A stretch of DNA of 20,134 bases, taken from assembly GCA_949051815.1 (NCBI GenBank), contig CARQVR010000066.1, forward strand, positions 1-20,134. Direction: 5' to 3'. A program made the translations under genes and the position numbers. Position 1 is the stretch's first letter. Each line of letters opens with the position of its first letter. Origin of the DNA: an uncultured Lachnospiraceae bacterium (lineage in GTDB: Bacteria; Bacillota; Clostridia; Lachnospirales; Lachnospiraceae). This document shows, piece by piece, positions 13,755-20,134 of this stretch. Below the pieces are notes generated by a model. That model saw only the letters and a list, made by a program, of their open reading frames with translations, had not been told where the DNA came from and did not search any database.

Positions 13755-15362
13755 ATGGCAGTAAAATATGTATTCGTCACGGGAGGCGTTGTTTCAGGTC
13801 TCGGCAAGGGTATCACTGCGGCGTCTCTGGGAAGACTCTTAAAGGCGCGCGGCTACAAGGTGACCATGCAGAAATTTGATCCCTACATCAATATCGACCC
13901 CGGCACCATGAACCCGATCCAGCACGGCGAAGTATTTGTCACCGAGGACGGCACCGAGACGGACCTGGATCTGGGGCATTACGAGCGTTTCATCGACGAA
14001 AATCTTGATAAAAATTCCAATGTGACCACCGGTAAAGTATACTGGTCCGTATTGCAGAAAGAACGAAGGGGCGATTACGGCGGCGGCACCGTTCAGGTTA
14101 TCCCCCATATAACAAACGAAATAAAGAGCAGATTTTACCGGAATTTTACAGATCAGGAGACCCGTATCGCCATCATCGAGGTGGGCGGCACCGTAGGCGA
14201 TATCGAGAGCCAGCCTTTCTTAGAGTCTATCCGCCAGTTCCAGCACGAGGTAGGCCGGGAAAATGCGATTCTGATTCATGTGACGCTGATCCCCTATTTA
14301 AGCGCCTCTCAGGAATTAAAGACAAAGCCGACACAGGCCAGCGTCAAAGATCTGCAGGGCATGGGTATCCAGCCCGACATTATCGTCTGCCGCAGCGAGC
14401 ATCCGCTCGATCAGGGCATAAAGGACAAAATCGCGCTGTTTTGTAATGTACCGAACAATCGCGTTTTACAAAATCTGGACGTGGAGCACCTGTATGAAGC
14501 GCCCCTCGCCATGGAAAAAGAGCATCTGGCACAGGTGGCGTGCGAATGTCTGAAACTGGACTGCCCCGAACCGGATCTGACCGACTGGCGGGCTATGGTG
14601 GAATCCCTGCGGACGCCCACCGATTCCGTGACAGTTGCCCTTGTCGGCAAATACACACAGCTCCATGACGCATATATCAGCGTGGTTGAGGCGTTAAAAC
14701 ACGGCGGCATTTCCCACCGCTGCGTAGTAGATATCAAATGGGTGGATTCCGAGACCGTCACGAAGGACAATGCGGACTCTCTCCTGCGCGATGTAAACGG
14801 CATTCTGGTGCCCGGCGGCTTTGGCGACCGGGGCATCGAGGGCAAAATCGAAGCCATCACCTACGCCAGAGAGCATAAGATTCCTTTCCTCGGGCTCTGC
14901 CTTGGAATGCAGTTAGCCATCGTGGAATTCGCCAGAAATGTAATCGGCTATAACGACGCCCACAGCATCGAACTGGCGCCCTCCACCACCCACCCTGTAA
15001 TCGCGCTGATGCCCGACCAGAACGGCGTGGAGGATATCGGCGGCACCCTGCGTCTCGGCTCCTATCCCTGCGTGCTGGACAAGACGTCGAAGGCTTACGC
15101 ACTGTACGGTGAGGAGACCATTCACGAACGGCACAGACATCGCTATGAGGTCAATAACGACTATCGGGTCGTTCTTACCGATAAGGGTATGCGGCTGGTC
15201 GGCCTCTCTCCGGACGGACGCATTGTGGAAATGTGCGAGCTGGCGGATCACCCCTTCTTTGTGGCGACGCAGGCGCACCCGGAGCTGAAATCCAGACCCA
15301 ACAGACCTCATCCGCTCTTTAAGGGCTTTGTGGAGGCTGCGCTGGGATATAAAAACAGTTAA
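13755..15362 (+). CDS. pyrG: CTP synthase (glutamine-hydrolysing)
   Basis: PyrG aminates UTP to CTP with ATP and glutamine, the last step of pyrimidine ribonucleotide synthesis in the cytoplasm. The protein has 535 residues, standard. The N-terminal synthase domain begins with FVTGGVVSGLGKGITAASLG (7-26), the UTP/ATP site. The C-terminal class I glutamine amidotransferase domain has the nucleophile in GLCLGMQ (Cys382) and the catalytic His508/Glu510 in AHPELKSRP. The ribosome site AAAGGA lies 8 nt before the ATG. The gene is transcribed away from ftsH across a shared 376-nt regulatory region, with an attenuator-like hairpin in its leader, and ends at a strong terminator, so it is a single-gene unit. 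CTP is also the co-substrate of the cytidylyltransferase further right, but no direct link is implied. Confidence 0.98.
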   Translation: MAVKYVFVTGGVVSGLGKGITAASLGRLLKARGYKVTMQKFDPYINIDPGTMNPIQHGEVFVTEDGTETDLDLGHYERFIDENLDKNSNVTTGKVYWSVLQKERRGDYGGGTVQVIPHITNEIKSRFYRNFTDQETRIAIIEVGGTVGDIESQPFLESIRQFQHEVGRENAILIHVTLIPYLSASQELKTKPTQASVKDLQGMGIQPDIIVCRSEHPLDQGIKDKIALFCNVPNNRVLQNLDVEHLYEAPLAMEKEHLAQVACECLKLDCPEPDLTDWRAMVESLRTPTDSVTVALVGKYTQLHDAYISVVEALKHGGISHRCVVDIKWVDSETVTKDNADSLLRDVNGILVPGGFGDRGIEGKIEAITYAREHKIPFLGLCLGMQLAIVEFARNVIGYNDAHSIELAPSTTHPVIALMPDQNGVEDIGGTLRLGSYPCVLDKTSKAYALYGEETIHERHRHRYEVNNDYRVVLTDKGMRLVGLSPDGRIVEMCELADHPFFVATQAHPELKSRPNRPHPLFKGFVEAALGYKNS

Positions 15363-15408
15363 AACGATTGCAGATCATGCAAAAACCATTCCTATATGGA
15401 AACAGCAC

Positions 15409-15440
15409 AAAGGGCATAGCCAGCGTGGTTATGCCCTTTT
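15409..15440 (+). terminator. Rho-independent terminator after pyrG
   Basis: A 14-bp stem, AAAGGGCATAGCCA (15409-15422) with TGGTTATGCCCTTT (15426-15439), has one G-U pair and a 3-nt loop, and is followed by TTTACTATTT. In reverse it ends in CTTTGTG and may also serve the convergent GH3 gene. Confidence 0.9.
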
Positions 15441-15459
15441 ACTATTTCCTCCCAAATTT

Positions 15460-17742
15460 TTAGATATCCTCCAGCGCGTTCAATTGATCCACGATCTCCT
15501 GTATATCCGCCATGTTCATTCCGCCGCCGAAGCTGACCGCCCCACGCAGAGGCGTAAATCCGGCCATGGCCTCGCTCATTCCCTCAGATATTGCTTCATT
15601 GGCGACATCGCTCTCCGCCTTGCCCTGTTCTCCGCCGAAAATATCCAGTTTGAGAAGTCCGGCCACAATCTCTCTCGCACGCGGATCCCTGAGCACATCG
15701 CCCATAGTCGTGTCCGTCGTGTACACAAAAGGAATCTTTACCGTGGACTCTACTGTGACTTCCTTTGTCAGCACAAGATCTCTGGAAGATCTGCCGATCA
15801 TAATATCGAAAGCGCCCGTCTCCACATGCCAGTCCTGCAGTTTCACACTGTAGTAGGCAAACGCTCTCTTATCCAGGTTGAAGGTCACCGTCTTCGTCTC
15901 TCCCGGTGCCAGCTCCACCTTCTCGAATCCTTTCAACTCCCTGACGGGGCGTATCACCGTGCTCTCCTTATCCGCCACATAGAGCTGCACGATCTCCTTG
16001 CCTGCCATATGCCCCGTGTTCGTCACATCCACGGACACCGTCATAACATCCGTATCCTTCATATGATCTTTATCCGTAGTCAGATTGGAATACCCGAATG
16101 TTGTGTAGGAAAGTCCGTGTCCGAACGGGAACAGCACATCCATTTTCTTCTTATCATAGTAGCGGTATCCCACAAAAATGCCCTCGCGGTATTCTACCTT
16201 ATCCCGCTCCCCGATGTAGAAAAGATAGGACGGATTATCCTCCAGCTTTAGCGGAAAGCTCTCCGGCAGTTTCGCGCTGGGATTCACCCTGCCAAACAGT
16301 ATATCGCAGACCGCGCCGCCTACCGCCTGACCGCCGAGATAAGCCTCCACAATGCCTTTCACCTCATTCACCCACGGCATCTCCACCGGAGAACCGTTAT
16401 GCAAAACTACCACTGTGTTCGGCTGTACTGCTGCCACGCTGGAAATCAGCTCATTCTGGCAGTCCGGCATCCGCATATGCGCACGGTCAAAACCTTCCGA
16501 CTCAAAAGCATCCGGAAGTCCTGCGAAAATCACTGCGACTTTAGCCTTTTTCGCCGCCTCAACAGCCTCCGCAAGCAGCTTTTCATCCGTTTTGTCTTCT
16601 TTATCGTCAAATCCCTGCGCATAAGTTACGTTCGACATGCCCTCCACCGCATCTAACGCCGAAGTGACCTTATGGCTGTTGATATGGGAGCTGCCGCCAC
16701 CCTGATAGCGGGGCGTCTTCGCATACTTTCCGATAAAGGCAATCTCATCCTGCTCAGACAGAGGCAGCACACCCTCGTTTTTCAGAAGCACAATCGTCTC
16801 CTGCGCCACCTTTCGCGCCATCTCGTGATCCTTGTCTCTGTCAAATACCGCATTCTTATCCCGGTTTTCCTCATAGCGGAAAACAATGTTCAGAATACGT
16901 CCCACAGCCGCATCCAGAACCTTTTCCGGAAGCTCACCGCTTTGCACCGCGCCCACGATCAGCTTGTCGTTAAACCCGTTGGAGGAAGGCATCTCCAGAT
17001 CCAGTCCCGCCTGCAGATCCTTCACGCGGCTGTTCACCGCACCCCAGTCGCTCATCACATAGCCTTCAAAGCCCCACTCGTCTCGAAGCACCTCCGTCAG
17101 ATATTTGTGGTTTTCCGCCGCATATGTGCCGTTAATTTTATTGTAGGAGCACATCACCGTCCACGGTTTTTCCTTTTTCACCGCGCCCTCGAAAGCTGCC
17201 AGATAAATCTCATGGAGGGACCTCTCCCCGATCCTGGAATCCGAGGTCATCCTCCTTGTCTCCTGATTGTTCCCCAGAAAATGCTTGATGCTGGTTCCCA
17301 CGTTTTTGCTCTGTACACCGTGGATCAGCGCACCCGCCATCTCGCTCGCCACAAGCGGATCCTCGGAATAATATTCAAAATTGCGCCCGCAAAGAGGGGA
17401 TCTCTTAATGTTCACCGCCGGACCGAGAATCACGCTCACGCCTTCCGCCTGACACTCCTCCCCCAGCGTCTCTCCCATCTGCTGTATCAGCTCCCTGTTA
17501 AAAGAAGCTGCCGTACCGCAGCCCGCCGGAAAACATACCGCCCTGATGCTGTCATTGACTCCTAAATGGTCGCCCTCCTGATCCTGCTTGCGCAGGCCGT
17601 GCGGTCCGTCCGAAACCATGCTGGCGGGAATCCCCAACCGCTCCACTGCCTCCGTGTGCCAAAAATCCGCGCCCGAACACATAGATGCTTTTTCCTCCAG
17701 CGTCATCTGTGAAACGATCTCTTTGATTTTTTCTGCTGTCAT
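15460..17742 (-). CDS. Glycoside hydrolase family 3 beta-glucosidase
   Basis: GH3 enzymes remove terminal beta-glucosyl (sometimes xylosyl) units from cello-oligosaccharides or plant glycosides. From the ATG at 17742 the protein has 760 residues. In order: the (alpha/beta)8 domain with SDGPHGLR, SIKHFLGNNQE and the nucleophile Asp of GYVMSDWGAV (about residue 232); the second domain with AKVAVIFAGLPDAFESEGFDR (split near 415-435), carrying the likely acid/base region; a fibronectin type III-like domain (VDVTNTGHMAGKEIVQLY); and a ~90-residue tail ending in a methionine- and glycine-rich stretch. No signal peptide is seen, so it acts inside the cell on imported sugars, whose glucose the nearby glucokinase could use. 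GGAGG (17748-17752) lies 5 nt before the chosen ATG. An ATG 12 nt upstream contains that motif and lacks its own. Confidence 0.93.
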   Translation of the reverse strand: MTAEKIKEIVSQMTLEEKASMCSGADFWHTEAVERLGIPASMVSDGPHGLRKQDQEGDHLGVNDSIRAVCFPAGCGTAASFNRELIQQMGETLGEECQAEGVSVILGPAVNIKRSPLCGRNFEYYSEDPLVASEMAGALIHGVQSKNVGTSIKHFLGNNQETRRMTSDSRIGERSLHEIYLAAFEGAVKKEKPWTVMCSYNKINGTYAAENHKYLTEVLRDEWGFEGYVMSDWGAVNSRVKDLQAGLDLEMPSSNGFNDKLIVGAVQSGELPEKVLDAAVGRILNIVFRYEENRDKNAVFDRDKDHEMARKVAQETIVLLKNEGVLPLSEQDEIAFIGKYAKTPRYQGGGSSHINSHKVTSALDAVEGMSNVTYAQGFDDKEDKTDEKLLAEAVEAAKKAKVAVIFAGLPDAFESEGFDRAHMRMPDCQNELISSVAAVQPNTVVVLHNGSPVEMPWVNEVKGIVEAYLGGQAVGGAVCDILFGRVNPSAKLPESFPLKLEDNPSYLFYIGERDKVEYREGIFVGYRYYDKKKMDVLFPFGHGLSYTTFGYSNLTTDKDHMKDTDVMTVSVDVTNTGHMAGKEIVQLYVADKESTVIRPVRELKGFEKVELAPGETKTVTFNLDKRAFAYYSVKLQDWHVETGAFDIMIGRSSRDLVLTKEVTVESTVKIPFVYTTDTTMGDVLRDPRAREIVAGLLKLDIFGGEQGKAESDVANEAISEGMSEAMAGFTPLRGAVSFGGGMNMADIQEIVDQLNALEDI

Positions 17743-17747
17743 GCTAT

Positions 17748-17752
17748 CCTCC
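17748..17752 (-). promoter_or_regulatory. Ribosome binding site that fixes the GH3 start
   Basis: GGAGG lies 5 nt before the ATG at 17742. The earlier in-frame ATG at 17754 overlaps this motif and has no good site of its own, so translation probably begins at 17742. Confidence 0.7.
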
Positions 17753-17820
17753 ATTCTGCAGTCCGCTCTTTAAAGCTGCATCCATTTCGCGAAGCGGCCT
17801 CCCCACCTTCTCCTTGCATA

Positions 17821-17869
17821 GAAAAACCGCCCCGATATGTACATAGTGTAACATGACAAAGGGCGGCTT
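17821..17869 (-). terminator. Rho-independent terminator after the zinc dehydrogenase
   Basis: On the minus strand, AAGCCGCCC (17861-17869) pairs with GGGCGGTTT (17824-17832), 9 bp with one G-U pair, across a loop of 28 nt, followed by TTTTTC. It closes the cytidylyltransferase/dehydrogenase transcript. The rest of the 17755-17881 gap holds no confident GH3 promoter. Confidence 0.75.
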
Positions 17870-17881
17870 CCAATAGGTTTT

Positions 17882-18937
17882 TTACAGATTTTCCATCACT
17901 CCCATAATTTTTCCATACTCTTCTCTCTTATCCCTCATAAGCGTCAGTCCTTCGGTCAGCTTATCCCCCGTAAATCTGTGCGAAATCAGCTCTGCCGGCG
18001 TGACCCGCCCATCCTTTAACCGCTCCAGCACATAGTGCCAGTCGTCCTGTTCATCCTGCGCAAACGAGGAATTCCACGTCCCCGTTACCGTAAGCTGGCT
18101 GCGCAGTATCTTCCAGTAAACCGCCTTGGGAATCGCTATGTCCGAAGCCGGATTCCCCACCATCAGCACCTTCCCCGCCGGAGCCGTCAGATCAAGCGCC
18201 TTTACCACAGTCTCATTTCTTCCCACACACTCAAAAAAGACATCCGCTCCCATCTGGTCCGTCTGCTCCATGATCAAACGCCCTGCTTCCCCCGTTTTGC
18301 CGTCGAAATATGCCTCCTCCGGCAGTCCCAGCTTCATAGCCGTTTGCCGCTGAAAATCCTTGTTGCCCACCGCGAACAGATTTTTATGTCCGGCTTCTAT
18401 GAGAAACATGAGTATAAACAGGCCAATCGTTCCAAGCCCCCATACCACGATCCGGTCCGATTTTCCGGCTGCCGCCCGTCTGATGGCGTGAACCGCCACC
18501 GCCATCGGCTCCAGCATCGCCGCTTCCTCATAGGAAACGGTCTCTGGCAATGCGATCAGATTCTTCTCAGGGACAGCCACATATTCTGCGAATCCGCCGT
18601 CCTGTCTGGAGCCGAGATAACCGTAGCTCCTGCACATTTCATATTGCCCGGCCAGACACGGCCCGCAACTGTAACAGGGAATCAGCGGAAATACACCCAC
18701 CCGTTTTCCTTTCCACGCAGGATCCGCGTTCTCCCCCACTTCCTCCACCATACCTGCAAATTCATGTCCCGGTATCGTGGGAAAATGATAAGTGCCCGTC
18801 TGATAAATACGCGGGATATCGGAGCCGCAGATACCGGCCGCCTTAACCCGCACCAGCACTTCTTCCGGTTTCACCGGCGGACGCGGCACATCCTCCAGTC
18901 TGAGATCTCCTATTCCATGTAATCTGTACGCTCTCAT
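17882..18937 (-). CDS. Zinc-dependent polyol-phosphate dehydrogenase (GatD/TarJ-like)
   Basis: A medium-chain NAD(P)-dependent dehydrogenase. Its closest remembered relatives are galactitol-1-phosphate 5-dehydrogenase (GatD) and ribulose-5-phosphate reductase (TarJ). The protein has 351 residues. The catalytic zinc site is GICGSDIPRI (Cys37) with GHEF (His58, Glu59); the structural zinc cysteines are 88, 91, 94 and 102; SRQDGGFAEY (110-119) and a Rossmann turn GLGTIG (167-172) follow. Late motifs KILRSQLTVTGTW also match GatD. Beside a TarI-like cytidylyltransferase and a ribulose-phosphate epimerase, the likely job is making ribitol-5-phosphate or another pentitol phosphate from a ketose phosphate. 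It follows the cytidylyltransferase gene by 102 nt and has a GGAGG ribosome site. Substrate and direction are inferred from context only; a sorbitol- or galactitol-type role remains possible. Confidence 0.82.
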   Translation of the reverse strand: MRAYRLHGIGDLRLEDVPRPPVKPEEVLVRVKAAGICGSDIPRIYQTGTYHFPTIPGHEFAGMVEEVGENADPAWKGKRVGVFPLIPCYSCGPCLAGQYEMCRSYGYLGSRQDGGFAEYVAVPEKNLIALPETVSYEEAAMLEPMAVAVHAIRRAAAGKSDRIVVWGLGTIGLFILMFLIEAGHKNLFAVGNKDFQRQTAMKLGLPEEAYFDGKTGEAGRLIMEQTDQMGADVFFECVGRNETVVKALDLTAPAGKVLMVGNPASDIAIPKAVYWKILRSQLTVTGTWNSSFAQDEQDDWHYVLERLKDGRVTPAELISHRFTGDKLTEGLTLMRDKREEYGKIMGVMENL

Positions 18938-19039
18938 ACAGCCTCCATTCCGAAGCCGCTATGCTATCGTCCGGCTCCCTGTTTTTACGATCCCGGCAGC
19001 AGATCCTGCGGCCTTTGCTGAATCACTCTGTCTATTTTA

Positions 19040-19798
19040 TCACTTCTCCTTCGCCGCGGCCACAATCTCCTCAAATCTTTTTAAATCCTCCTGTGTCGTA
19101 ATCTTAAAATTCTTCTCATCCCCGTTTATCATAACCACGTCCATTCCCGCCAGTACCGCAGGCTCCGTAGATCCCTTTACTTCTAAAATCCGCTCCGGCA
19201 GCAACGCCCTGTTGGCGTCGTAATAACACCCCAGCACAAACGCTTCCGGCGCCTGCCCTGCAAAGATACGGTCCCTGTCTAACAGCGCGGAAATTCTCCT
19301 GCCGCTCCCACTCTGATATACCGTATCCTTCATCGGCAGCGCGGGCAGAACCCCTTCGTGCCCCCGTATCGCCGCGAGGCATTCCGAGATAAATTCACCC
19401 GTAATCATCGGTCTTGCCGCGTCGTGAATCACCACGACGTCCTCTCTGTCCGCATACGCCAGTATATCTTCCAATCCGTTCAGAATGGAGAGCTGCCTGT
19501 TCCCTCCCGGCTCAGAAAATCCCTTCCATTTATGATGCCGCGTCTGCCCGTCTTTTTCCGATTCGTCTTTTTCCACAGGCGTTTCCCCTTGCCGTTTCGC
19601 TTCGCACACGCAGGTTTCGATAAGCGCACGCCATCTGTAATCCGCCACCACCTGCACTGCGTCTATCTCCGGATGATTTAAAAAAACATGCAGGCAAAAG
19701 CTGATGACCGGCCGCCCGCACACAGTTATGTATTGCTTCGGGATTTCACCGCCCACCCGCGCGCCTGTGCCTCCCGCCAAAATCAATGCTATATTCAT
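19040..19798 (-). CDS. IspD/TarI-family cytidylyltransferase, probably polyol-phosphate specific
   Basis: Enzymes of this family join CTP and a sugar- or polyol-phosphate to give a CDP-linked product: IspD makes CDP-methylerythritol for isoprenoids and TarI makes CDP-ribitol for teichoic acid. The protein has 252 residues, about 20 longer than IspD. The nucleotide loop LILAGGTGARVGGEIPKQY (5-23), NRQLSILNGLED (100-111), VVIHDAARPM (122-131) and KITTQEDLKRF near the end are present. An extra hydrophilic stretch (about 68-92, many Glu, Lys and His) precedes KGFSEPGGNRQLSI. That block, and the dehydrogenase and epimerase neighbours, favour a TarI-like polyol role over housekeeping IspD. The ATG is one base after the epimerase stop, so translation is coupled. 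Confidence 0.8.
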   Translation of the reverse strand: MNIALILAGGTGARVGGEIPKQYITVCGRPVISFCLHVFLNHPEIDAVQVVADYRWRALIETCVCEAKRQGETPVEKDESEKDGQTRHHKWKGFSEPGGNRQLSILNGLEDILAYADREDVVVIHDAARPMITGEFISECLAAIRGHEGVLPALPMKDTVYQSGSGRRISALLDRDRIFAGQAPEAFVLGCYYDANRALLPERILEVKGSTEPAVLAGMDVVMINGDEKNFKITTQEDLKRFEEIVAAAKEK

Positions 19799-19799
19799 G

Positions 19800-20134
19800 T
19801 TAAAATTTTAACTCCCTGATATTTGCCAGCGTTTCTTTATACGGCTCTGCCTTCCCAAACAGAAGCGTTGTGCCAAGCACAAAACCGCGCACGCCCTTCG
19901 GCGCATACTCCCTGATTTTATCCGCACCGCAAGCCCCGTCCCAATAGATCTCAAAGTGCATCTCATCCTTTATGGATAAGAGCTTCGTGTATTTTTTCCC
20001 CACATAGGGAAGGTACATCTGCCCGGCATTGCCCGGATTGACAGACATAACCAGCACCTTTTTCACAATCCTGAGCATTTCCATGACCGTTTCGATGCTC
20101 GTCCCCGGATTGATGGCGATACCCGGCACCATAC
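19800..20134 (-). CDS. Ribulose-phosphate 3-epimerase-like protein, C-terminal part, cut by window edge
   Basis: Ribulose-phosphate 3-epimerase interconverts ribulose-5-phosphate and xylulose-5-phosphate on a TIM barrel. Only the last ~111 residues are visible; the frame is open to the right edge, and the ATG at 20132 is probably internal. Family blocks are present but altered: IAINPGTSIE for the usual ALNPAT, VMSVNPGNAGQMYLP for MSVNPGFGGQ, and FEIYWDGACG where VDGGI is normal, keeping the catalytic-type Asp. The phosphate-binding end VLGTTLLFGKAEP matches the usual AGSAIFG block in position. The sequence is more divergent than a housekeeping copy. With the dehydrogenase and cytidylyltransferase it would supply a ketopentose phosphate. 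A related epimerase on another sugar phosphate is possible. Confidence 0.78.
   Translation of the reverse strand, partial: MVPGIAINPGTSIETVMEMLRIVKKVLVMSVNPGNAGQMYLPYVGKKYTKLLSIKDEMHFEIYWDGACGADKIREYAPKGVRGFVLGTTLLFGKAEPYKETLANIRELKF

Noticed and set aside
18938..19039. Small GC-rich hairpin in the gap between the cytidylyltransferase and dehydrogenase genes as a terminator
   Set aside because: The stem has a mismatch and is followed by A residues on the coding strand, so read-through is expected.
19040..19798. Housekeeping IspD of the isoprenoid pathway
   Set aside because: Not fully excluded, but the extra insert, the KGFSEPGGNRQLSI block and the epimerase and dehydrogenase neighbours favour a polyol-phosphate enzyme.

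Overview
The window looks like a chromosomal segment of an anaerobic low-GC-phylum Firmicute, most likely a Lachnospiraceae-type Clostridium relative. The basis is protein families and gene order only: a uvrC / hprK / glcK / murB / rapZ / whiA / Crh-like run, a cytoplasmic GH3 beta-glucosidase, class II aldolase, and G-run/T-run Shine-Dalgarno and terminator styles. The coding DNA is moderately GC-rich with strong sigma-A-type promoters in AT-rich gaps. No rRNA, tRNA, CRISPR array, insertion sequence or prophage gene was seen.

Layout. (1) 1-813: the 3' end of a sodium:alanine symporter on the plus strand with a strong terminator. (2) 858-3325, minus strand: class II fructose-bisphosphate aldolase with its own clear promoter, a lipid/diacylglycerol kinase, then the tail of the next operon, which ends at a terminator at 2945-2992. 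(3) 3038-8177, minus strand: hprK-glcK-murB-rapZ-whiA-crh-like. This run joins carbon-catabolite control (HPr kinase, glucokinase, a Ser46-bearing HPr paralogue) to envelope and division control (MurB, RapZ, WhiA). (4) 8219-8802: an AT-rich hicAB toxin-antitoxin pair wedged between uvrC and hprK, with a palindrome over its probable promoter. (5) 8891-13378, minus strand: uvrC, then ftsH, whose protein carries a glycine-rich head and a 48-nt-periodic repeat tail. (6) 13379-13754: a divergent regulatory region holding a structured ftsH leader and a pyrG attenuator-like hairpin. (7) 13755-15439, plus strand: pyrG (CTP synthase) and its terminator. (8) 15460-17742, minus strand: GH3 beta-glucosidase. 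(9) 17882-20134, minus strand: ribulose-phosphate 3-epimerase-like (cut by the window edge), an IspD/TarI-like cytidylyltransferase and a GatD/TarJ-like zinc dehydrogenase, which together resemble a CDP-polyol (CDP-ribitol or CDP-arabitol type) synthesis set.

How the genes fit together. HPr kinase/phosphorylase phosphorylates HPr-type proteins on Ser46. The Crh-like protein at the end of the same gene run keeps Ser46 but has Glu at position 15 in place of the PTS histidine, so it looks like a pure regulatory target. WhiA, RapZ and MurB sit between them, as in the Bacillus yvc-crh locus, but yvcK is missing here.

Most of the window is ordinary housekeeping DNA. The parts most worth a second look are the Glu15 Crh-like protein, the hicAB insertion in front of hprK, the ftsH repeat tail and leader RNA, the pyrG leader, and the CDP-polyol-like set at the right edge. 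None can be claimed as a new system from sequence reading alone.
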